In this document: positions 55,658 through 64,000 of the stretch, in pieces | Layout: each line of letters begins with the position of its first letter | Numbering within the stretch: position 1 is the first letter of the stretch | Origin: Akebia trifoliata | Taxonomy: Eukaryota > Streptophyta > Magnoliopsida > Ranunculales > Lardizabalaceae | Assembly (NCBI GenBank): GCA_017979445.1 | Contig: JADQWC010000346.1 | Coordinates: 1 to 64,000, forward strand | DNA length: 64,000 bases | Direction of reading: 5' to 3' | Translations under genes and position numbers: made by a program | Notes under the pieces: model-generated | Told to the model about the DNA's origin: nothing | The model's database searches: none | Seen by the model: the letters and a program-made list of their open reading frames with translations, nothing else

Positions 55658-56640
55658 ACTTGGCAACTCCAATGGGGAGACTAGTGAGTCCAAATCGATT
55701 TTACTTGATTATTTTTTTTCTTTCAAAAAATATTCAACTTTCTTTCTTACTTTTATTTTTATTTCTAACATATTTGTTGGTCGATTCACTTTATTGTGTT
55801 TATTGTTTTCTTTTCTATGTGGGAATGCATGTAATATTTATTTTTTTATCTTGTTGTGATTCAAAGTTGTAAGGGTTGATACACATTGGTAATGCACTTG
55901 TGCACATTCAATTCATAGCTCATTGCACAAATCACATTCTCTTATTTTAAAATCTAATCCTGGATACCGATATTCTCAAGCCCCCTAAATCGTTCATTTG
56001 GGGAGGCAGGGGGAGAACATCTACCTCAATCACCAACCTAAGAAGTATAGATTTCAATGTGCATGGAGGTTTGAAGATTGAGTAACCTCAAACCACTTAT
56101 AACCTCATACATTAATACGACTAGAGGCATAGGAAACAAATCTTTCAAGATGTATAAACCCTTGGGTATCTTGTATATTTTTTTTTGCCTTTGAAGGAAA
56201 AAATTATATAGATTTAGGTTTTCTTTCCTTTTTGTTTTCGTACATGTTCCCTTTGGTAAATAGGAAAATCCATTTTTCTTTATGTTTTACATCATCTTAA
56301 AAAAAAAAAAATTGATAAAAAATATACGTTCTGGTCCATATTTAAAGCATGGACTGTATAAAAATACCCTAGTCCGTGCATTAAATATGAACTTAAATTT
56401 TTTTTGCTCATTTTGTCCTTTACATCGGTCTTGACAACTTTTCTCTTGGACTTTATTTTTTATTTTTGAATTTTAAAGCTTAAAAATAATTAAATGAACT
56501 ACTTTTATCGTTAAGTTTAGGGCTCACCACTGGCCACACTTTGTTTGATCCAAATGGAGCTTGTTTACGTTCTACCGATCAAAATTAATCCCGACCCAAC
56601 GTGGCTTACTACTGACCTCGGTCACAATCAAACTTAAATT
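55658..56640 (+). other. Interior of the 53531 gypsy element or unassigned sequence
   Basis: AT-rich, non-coding. It includes an imperfect mirrored stretch, TCCATATTTAAAGCATGGAC against GTCCGTGCATTAAATATGAA, at about 56335-56395. It should be the 5' interior of the element that starts at 53531. Confidence 0.4.
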
Positions 56641-56644
56641 TTTT

Positions 56645-56903
56645 TTATTTGTTTTAGGTCTTTTAGCAATGTAATCTATTTTTTGGGAAATAGTAGAGAC
56701 CGGCGTTTGCTGGACGGGGTTAGTGCCTAACACCTTTCAATCCTGTAACATGATCCCTAGACTTAGTTTCTTTTTGTAGATTAGTTGTTTTTATCCATCT
56801 TTAGTCAATGTGTGATTCCTACACAGTAATAGATAGGTGGCGACTCCCAAACCTCGAAAATCAAAAGCGGATCCGCAGATCCCGCGGATCGAAGGCACTT
56901 TCA
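56645..56903 (+). repeat. 3' end of a gypsy LTR (5' part missing)
   Basis: Matches the last 260 bp of the LTR at 40722-42315: GAGACCGGCGTTTGC, TAGTGCCTAACACCTTTC, GGTGGCGACTCCCAAACCTC, GCACTTTCA. The TGTAGACACC start was not found upstream, so the LTR is truncated. Confidence 0.8.
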
Positions 56904-57664
56904 GTGGCGACTCTACTAGGGATTATTGAGGATCAGACTTGAAAAGCCCCAAGTATGGGAACAATGCCATTTAGACCTAATTTTATTTTATTTTATTTTG
57001 TTTATTCGTAGTTTATTTGATTCGTTTATTTTTATAATTGTATTATATTCTCTCGGCATCATTTTTAGTGTATTATTATCGAATATTATTTGTTATGGTT
57101 CAATTTAAGGTCGTTTGGGATGACCCTAAATAATGCAGGATATTGAGAGGATGATGATGTGAAAAAATGGGTGTTGACCCATTTTCATTTTGATTATTTG
57201 TTGGGTTTGTATTATCCCTTATTGGTATCTTTTGATTCAATTTTGGATACTTTAATTTGGCATTTTTTTTTTATGGTTCAATCGGGGATCATGTAGATGG
57301 CTCTAAATAATGAGAGATTCAAATTGATATATGAATTAAGGACGGAATGATGGTGGTTGGGATGAGAGTTATGATTTAAAAAAAAAATTGGATGAATTTT
57401 TTTAGCGCGTTACTAGGCATAGGCGGCGAGTTGTGAAAATAAATTATTTGTGAGTGATGTGGTAGGAAATAAAAAAAATTGCCTTTTTTAATGTTGTTCG
57501 TGATGAGGAGAGAATTCTAAAAAAAAAAAATTAAAAAAAAAATATCAAATTTTTTTTTTACGTGGTGTGTCATTAGCAAAAAACGCGTTTTACTACTTCT
57601 ATCTTCTTCACCAATGTGAGCAAAAGAAGAGGACGGAAAAAAACAGCAAAGAAAAAAATCGTCT

Positions 57665-57712
<48 letters not shown>

Positions 57713-60139
57713 ATGGATATCTTCTCACTACAATCCTTCTTCCCCTTCTTTTTCTTCATCTACGTCTCTCTCCCTTTCTTCTTTAGCAAACCATAGTTCC
57801 TCTCTGCAATGCTCCATCTGTAAAACCATGAAGAACGAACAAATAGATCTATATCCTCATCTACAACAATGAAGGAAAACCCTAGTTATAGACATAATTC
57901 GATCATGGTGTCTAGGGCATCAGATTGTTCAACTCGTTCAGGTTTTCTTCAACTCTCGATCTTTTCATCTCGAAATTTCTTCTTCATCTCTAATTTATGG
58001 AATCGACAAAACCTGCCACAGAAATTTGATATTTTTACCTCCATTGAAATTTAATTTGATTTGAATTTTATATAAAAACCGAATCAATGGATTTTATGGC
58101 TGATAGTTGTTTTTTACTCTATTCTCTATCTCTGTAGCCTAGAAGAACAATCGGTTATAGGATACAGAACTTCATGACTTGATGTCATAGGATTCAATCA
58201 CTTTTTTTCATGAATCACAGCAAATTTGATCGAGTTTTGTGAAAATTTTGTAAGGTATTAATTGAGATGTCTGTAAACTTTTTCAGAAACACATGTTGCA
58301 GGATAATTCTGCTGTAAGTATTAGAATATGCATAATACTTGATTTCTCAATTGTTCTGTCCTAAAAAAAAAAAAAAAAAGTTGTGTGGGTTGGTTGTTGT
58401 GGTAGCAACATAAAAAAGGTTGATTTAAGGGTAATGGCAGCAACATGTGAGTTGTGTGTGCGAGTTGTGTGGGGGTAGTGGTAAAAAAAAAAAAGTATGC
58501 AAGTTGTGTGTGCTTGCAGCAACCATGTCAAAAAAAAAACTTGCCGATAGGCCCTCCTTGATGTTAAGAAGTGATTTTTTTTCTATTGGCATACCAATGT
58601 TTACTCATAGCATTGCATTAAGATTTTGCTTTTGATTCCAAAAGTAGTTGGGGTGGTAACATATTTTTTTTTCCTTTCTAGGGCGTGTTTTTAGTTTTTT
58701 CAATTAGTAATAGTTTTGTTTTTTTTTTTTTTAAAGGTTCCTTTTGTTTTTAAAATTAATTTCTTTAAAATAAAATAAAAAGGTTTTTTTTGTTGCTTGG
58801 CAAAATAAAAATCCATTCGTTTTATAAAAAAAAAAGATGTCTCTCCCCATCTCCACAACTATCATTCTCAATTCAATATTTGTTGGGATTTTGAATCGTT
58901 TTAGGTCGTCCAAAGTGATCCTTTATTGGACAAAAAAAAAAATTGTGCTTGTTTCAATGTTAGGTCAAATTGATTATTCTTTTGTTATATTCATTGATTG
59001 CCCATCTAATATATCATGATCTTGATAGATAAATTTTGATGTGCATGCTTTGATCTTAATCTTGATGTGATGAATTGTGTGGGTAATATTCATGTGATAT
59101 TTATGTTTTAATAGTTTTATCTGGCCCATGGGCCCATTTATTTGAAAAATGCCCCAGGCACACCCCACCCTGTTTTGCACACACTACTAACACGTTTATC
59201 GCTTTGCACGTTTGCATATCCCTTATAGCCAACATGGCACTAGTGCTTGGTCTGGTCTCTTCGGAAATGCGACGTCATTCATGAAAATCATAACTCCAGT
59301 CATGTACCTTAGGGTATATTGAACTGGGGCATCAGTACTGTCTAATTCGGTGACTCTAATCGATGCACCCAGGCTGGAGCCACTTCAGCCTTTGACTTAT
59401 TGTAAGCCGCACAGTCACATGTCTCGATTGCCAATGTAGTATAAGTACGTGGTCGGTCCCCTCATGAGATGTTAAACTATTTATGAAAGCTACAACCCTA
59501 GACTCGTACCTATACGATATATCAAAGGTAATCCAAGTTCACTAATTGCACTTCTTGGTCAAAATCAGTGCCTAAGCAAGATCCTGTCTCGTTGTACCCT
59601 ACTGTATGAGGGGGATAGACTACGTCAATTCTAGACAAGAGGTACTTAAGAGGGCCCTTGCTCAGCATTGTGCGTCACCTCTTAACTGGGGATTAAACTG
59701 GCTACTTTTAACTTTAGAGAAGTGGGTTGGAGTTTTCGATTATCACCTATACGGTATATCAAACCAAGTCACCACGTACCATTTAATTACGTATGCTCGA
59801 GAGGTATATAGGTGCACTTGGGCAAGGGTGGCCAGATGAATTGCATTGCACGTAGTAAACTTAGAGTCTAGAATCCTCCCTATAGGTCACGACTCAAACT
59901 TATCGTGGGTGTTCCCGGATTGCTTGTTGGAATTAGACCGTACAAATGTTGAGATCAGGAAGTTACAATTTTGTCCTTAAGAGACCAAATTTTTGTTTAA
60001 TTTAGCTCAAGGCTATCATATTGCTGGGTGCACCAACCGAATAAAAAAATCCATTTTCATAATGACCCAGTCCATCTCGATCCAACAATCATGATGGGTC
60101 GAACCATTCAAATCAAAATGGTATTCAAACATTTTGCTG

Positions 60140-60310
60140 AATTCAGGTTTCAATCCATTTTAAAAAAAATGTTCTCCAAAAGAAAAATGTTTCCCAAACG
60201 AAAAATATTTTTCAGAAAAAAAAATGTTTACCAAATGAAAAATATTTTTCAAAGAAAAAAATGTTTTCCAGAAGAAAATATTTTTCAAAAGAAAATAAAA
60301 TGAAGGAAAA
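60140..60310. repeat. Degenerate tandem repeat in the gypsy interior
   Basis: Units of about 24 bp, ATGTTTTCCAAAAGAAAAAT and AATATTTTTCAAAAGAAAA types, about seven copies. The open frame over it (60028-60303) is a product of the repeat. Confidence 0.75.
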
Positions 60311-61129
60311 ATGACTGGCAAAAGATCTATTTTTTAAAGGAAAAATGGTCTATTTTTGCATGGACCCTGGAAATTTTCTGAAAATTTTTTTTTCTAAAGA
60401 AAAAAGAATTTTAAAAAAAATCTATTTTTGCATGGACCTTGAAAAATTACTAAAATATATTTTTCTAAAAAGAAAATGACTGCAAAAAAATAATCAGATT
60501 TGTGAAGGTTTTTTTTTTATTCAATGAAAACATTATTTGTCAATAATTTTCAAGAGTGCAATAAAATTATTTTCCTTCTGAATAATCATTACATGAATGA
60601 ATTGCTTAATGAATTGGTGCTCATAATTCAATAAAATCTCAGGGTTCATTTAAAATGTTATCAAGGGGGTAACACTGAAATTGATTAAAAGTTACCTTCA
60701 ATGCGGTGTCCAGGGTTATCATTGTATCTAAGCTTAATCATCCATCGTCTAGCTAGGGTTGTAAGTCCGGTCAATTAGAACAAACGTCAGTATCAAATGA
60801 ATTGTTAGAAATGACCCCAAAATCTTTCAAAATTACACAGTTGTTTCCTGAAGATCACAGTGCCTCAGTCTTGCCGGTTATAAGCAATATCTCAATCCTC
60901 AGTCTTAATCAAGTCTGTTGTGGGTAGTTTTCTTGAGTTTTCATGATTCATTTGGGTTAGCTTGAGTCATTTTTTCAACAAGGTCATTTTTTCTTTAAAT
61001 CGAGTCTACTATTTTCCTATTGAGTCGAGTTAATTTGTCAAGCCTATAGAAGTGTTTGTCACCCCATCTGAATTTGATTGGATAAATAAAATTTTTGAAT
61101 ACCTCGAGCGCATTAAAAAAGTAACTAAT

Positions 61130-61400
61130 AATCTAGCTCCAAGGATAGATTTCTATCCTGAATAAGAAGATAATGGTTAGGCTCAACCTTTAATTGAAAA
61201 AGGAAAGGTCATTGACCTCGGAACAGAAAATAATTCCTAGAGAAATTCAGATAGAAACCATTATATCCCTCAAAAGAACGCGAAGGGATAATAAATTTAC
61301 TCAGAAATTTTAAAAGAATTGCTCACGTGCTCTGATGATGATATGTTAGGTGCAAGCTTAGGTGTTGTTCGACATGGAATAGATACTCGCTCGATAAAAT
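61130..61400 (+). pseudogene. Gypsy pol N-terminal linker remnant
   Basis: Reads LIEKGKVIDLGTENN and, after frameshifts, a DDMLGASLGVVRHGID-like segment. In TAT-type gypsy pol these lie just before the reverse transcriptase core (the DMPGLD region). The reverse transcriptase that should follow is missing. Confidence 0.6.
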
Positions 61401-61449
61401 GGAAATACCAATTAGATCAAAGAAGATGTTATAAAATGTATCAGTGCTA

Positions 61450-61980
61450 TCACATATTATCAGTCGATTTGGGGTTCCTTTTGAACTGATATGTGATAAT
61501 GGGTCGTACTTCAAAGCTTAAGTCATTACTCTAAGTTTAAAGTTCAAGATCCGGAATCACAAATCATCCCCCTACCATTCTTAGATTAATGGAACGGTTG
61601 AAGCAACTAGTAAAAGTCTCAAGATAATCATCATGAAAATGTGTCAATCGCACCAAGATTGATCAGAAAAACTACCATTCACACTATGGGGGTGTCGTAC
61701 TTCAAATATAGTCTTCCACTGGAACTATTCCCTACTTTCTAGTATATGATATGGAAACAATCTTACCAGTTGAAATGAAAATCCCGTATCTCAAGGTCTT
61801 GATGGAAAGTCAATTGCTAAAAATAAACTAGGCTCGTATTGGGTACGAAGAGGTAAACCAGATTGAAAAAAAAACAACCTAGAAGTTCTGTACCACATGT
61901 AAACTTGTCAAAGAAGAGTCACTTACAAGAAAATCAAAGTTCATCACTTACAAGTCAAGGATTTAATCATTAGACTTCAA
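61450..61980 (+). pseudogene. Gypsy integrase remnant
   Basis: Reads SRFGVPFELICDNGSYFKA, then a SSPYHSQINGTVEATSKSLK segment, then SEKLPFTLWGCRTS. These are the second aspartate and the glutamate region of a gypsy integrase core. Several stops and frameshifts are present. It follows the pol N-terminal remnant at once, so reverse transcriptase, RNase H and the first integrase residues were lost in one deletion or a series of them. Confidence 0.82.
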
Positions 61981-62089
61981 AGAAAATTGAGCACCCCTTC
62001 ATGACTGTAAGAGGAAGTCTAAACCCAATTGGAAAGATTCATTCATTAAGAAAATATTCTTGGAAAAGCTGTCAGACTTCAAGATTATG

Positions 62090-62400
62090 ATGAAATCGAA
62101 TTACTAGAACCAACCAACCTTGACCAGATCAAGCGGTACTATATTTAAGGAGGCCATCTTCGGCCGAATCAATTTCATGTTACCCAGTTCAAAAGTTCAA
62201 TATCTCATTTCTCAGCCCTTTCCCAAAAAATAAAGAAAAAAAATATATTTTTCTTTCTCAGCCCGACCACCTACCCTAAGAGAGGGAAAATTTAAAATAT
62301 GTTTTGGTCTTATCCTAAAATTCTGGGGTACGTAGGCAACCTGAGAAGTTACTTCAAGTCCGATCACATCAAAATAAAAAAATAGATTTCCACACAAAAA
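62090..62400 (+). pseudogene. Gypsy pol C-terminal end and post-pol conserved word
   Basis: LEPTNLDQIKRYYI and a stop at about 62103-62145 match the usual end of TAT pol (a short NxDxLKKYY-type tail). The GGGGTACGTAGGCAACCTGA word at 62325-62344 is conserved after pol in this lineage and is also at about 38175. Confidence 0.6.
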
Positions 62401-62639
62401 AGTCTAGAAAGAAAAAATTCAAAAGAAAAAGAAATATCTTCAAAATGGGGAAGAAAAATAAAAGAAATGCCACACAAGGAGCATTTGGGTTTTTGAGCCT
62501 CAAAATTTCATTCTTTTTATGCCCAGTCCTAAGCTTACCTATGAAAGTCCTCATAAGAACCGTACGAAAAAGTCAAGGAATGTAGCAAAACATGACTGAA
62601 CAGTAATTCTAGAAGTTCAGAAAGAAAGAAAAGAAAAGA

Positions 62640-62960
62640 AAAAAAAAAACCTATTAAGTTGAAAATCCGAAATGACGACTTAGGCAAAAATTAAGGCGAG
62701 CTCACAAGGTTGAAAATCCAAAATGACAGTCTTGACAATAATTAGAGCAAAGAAAAAAAGCCTAGTAAGTTGAAAATCTGAAAGGGTGACTTAGGTAAAA
62801 ATTAAGGCAAGCTCGCAAGGTTAAAAATTTGAAAGGACGGTCTTGGCAACAATCAGAACAAAGAAAAAGCTCGCTAGATCGAAAACCTAAAAAGACGATC
62901 TAGGCAAAAACTAGAGTATGTTCGCTAGTTTGAAAACCTGAAAGGGCAATCTAGGCAAAA
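62640..62960. repeat. Degenerate tandem repeat after gypsy pol
   Basis: Units of about 60 bp with GTTGAAAATCCGAAATGACG, TTAGGCAAAAATTAAGGC and AGAGCAAAGAAAAA words, about five copies. It has the same type and position as 38500-38700. Confidence 0.75.
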
Positions 62961-63717
62961 GTTATAGTAACAAAGAAAAACAGAAGAAAATCTCCATAGA
63001 GTAGAAAAATTAAAAGGTGGTTCGAGCCGAAACATCTAAAGTCCGAATAATCAAGTTCAACACCCAACTTAAACTAAGCAAAGACTCAGAAGTCACGAGC
63101 ATCGTGTATGATTGATCTTAAAAAAATTTATTTCTCCAAGTTAACTAAGAGGGAAAATGGTAGATTCTACAATGAATCTCGAAAGAAAATATTTTGATTT
63201 CTTAAGCCTACTTAAACTCTTCAATATAAAAAGTTGAAATTAAAAGTTGAATTTTTATTGTGCTTGTGGTAATCAAATATTTCAAACCTTCATAGAAGGG
63301 GCATTTTCTTTCTTCTTTGATATGTAGTCTCCCTTTTATACTAGGGGCAATGTTTCCTGTCAAACTAGACATAATTTGTTCTCAAACTTGATTAATGTTA
63401 ATCTTAAAAAATGATGGGAACCCCAAATTTAAGGTTACCCTCTTGATAGTAATTTTTTTTGAAAACCCTTGAGGATCAAAAGAAGTTAAAATTCATAAAA
63501 TTTTGAAAAACTTTGAGGTTCAAACAGAAGCGTTTCTGATCTCATATTTGATTTTGCCCAGAGATTAACTTATTACCCTTTCACTTAGAATAGGAGATAG
63601 AGCATTTTTTCTTTCCTAGATTCAATCATTTTTTCCCAGATTCAATTATTCTTTTTCAGATTCATTTTCAATCATTCTTTTTCAGATTCATTCATTCCTT
63701 CCAAGTTTTACTCAGCC

Positions 63718-64000
63718 AGATGCCGCCGAGGGTTTTATCAGAATTATGCTTAGATGCCGTTGTGGGTTTTCTCAGAATTATGCTTAGATACCGTCGAGGG
63801 TTTCTCGGAATTATGCTCAGATGCCGTAGAGCATTTTTTCAGAATTATGCTCAGATATCGTCGAGGATTTCTCGAAATTATGTTCAAGTGCCGCCGAGGG
63901 TTTTCTCAGAATTATGCTTAGATACCGTAGAGGGTTTCCCGGAATTATGCTTAGATGCCGTCGAGGATTTTCTCGGAATTATGCTCAGATACCGCCGAGG
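63718..64000. repeat. 33/34-bp minisatellite running off the window
   Basis: About 8.4 units in view, for example GATGCCGCCGAGGGTTTTAT followed by CAGAATTATGCTTA. Most units differ by a few bases, and 33-bp and 34-bp units mostly alternate. Its GC content is higher than its surroundings. It sits where the nested element has its 77-bp array. Confidence 0.92.

Larger units (their letters stand above)
56904..64000 (+). mobile_element. Second TAT/Ogre-like gypsy element, interior (runs off the window)
   Basis: The PBS-like GTGGCGACTCTACTAGGGA is at 56904-56922. The interior parallels the nested element at 34419 onward: the same start, the TCTGGCCCATGGGCCCATTT word at about 59110, and the GGTGTTCCCGGATTGCTTGT word at about 59907. 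Pol remains are at 61130-62145, then the GTACGTAGGCAACCTGAGAA word at about 62330, then tandem repeats. The 3' LTR should lie beyond 64000. A (CT)n tract at 57669-57713 is within it. Confidence 0.75.

Noticed and set aside
57517..57872. Overlapping open frames on both strands with RERERE or SLSLSLS runs
   Set aside because: They are products of a (CT)n tract in the gypsy interior.

Overview
The window is nuclear DNA from a flowering plant, probably a eudicot. The evidence is AT-rich intergenic sequence, long (TA)n and (CT)n tracts, Ty1/copia and Ty3/gypsy retrotransposons, a spliced plant receptor-kinase gene, and fragments of plant genes with plant-type introns. The species cannot be named from sequence alone. 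Only one apparently intact host gene is visible. Nearly everything else is transposon-derived.

Layout. 1-1811: 3' end of a decayed copia element and its LTR. 2100-3346: a broken end of a gene-carrying DNA element and two hairpin elements in (TA)n. 3713-9526 (minus): a three-exon receptor-like kinase of the LRK10L-2 (GUB_WAK/WAK_assoc) type. Its exon junctions agree in phase, its 3.8-kb intron is full of repeats, and its kinase carries DFW in place of DFG. 9755-11982: five hairpin elements separated by (TA)n. 11983-17721: a 5.7-kb element with ~290-bp near-identical terminal inverted repeats. It carries intron-containing fragments of at least three genes: a membrane protein, an ankyrin-repeat protein and a sucrose synthase. 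17722-18550: two more hairpin elements. 18551-28660: small DNA transposons, including a mini-CACTA, and a 3.4-kb solo LTR with perfect target-site duplication (TSD). 28665-31708: seven more hairpin elements, two of them a near-perfect duplicate of the preceding pair. 32776-46154: a minus-strand copia element split by a nested 8.9-kb gypsy element. 46155-49100: a hAT element and a relict of the receptor-kinase locus. 49488-53530: a dispersed repeat split by a 3.0-kb solo LTR. 53531-64000: further gypsy LTRs and internal sequence, ending in a 33/34-bp minisatellite that runs off the window.

The main discovery candidate is a DNA-transposon family whose members all sit in TA dinucleotide repeats. 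They share ends of the form GGGNNNNGTTC. The short members (361-384 bp) fold into two long stems and the 523-539-bp members into three. A long member has captured host exons and has, just inside its end, a CT-rich leader with a splice donor that is also conserved in a second, decayed copy near 2.1-2.4 kb. This layout is like a Pack-MULE with (TA)n targeting like rice Micron elements. Whether it belongs to either known group cannot be settled from this window.
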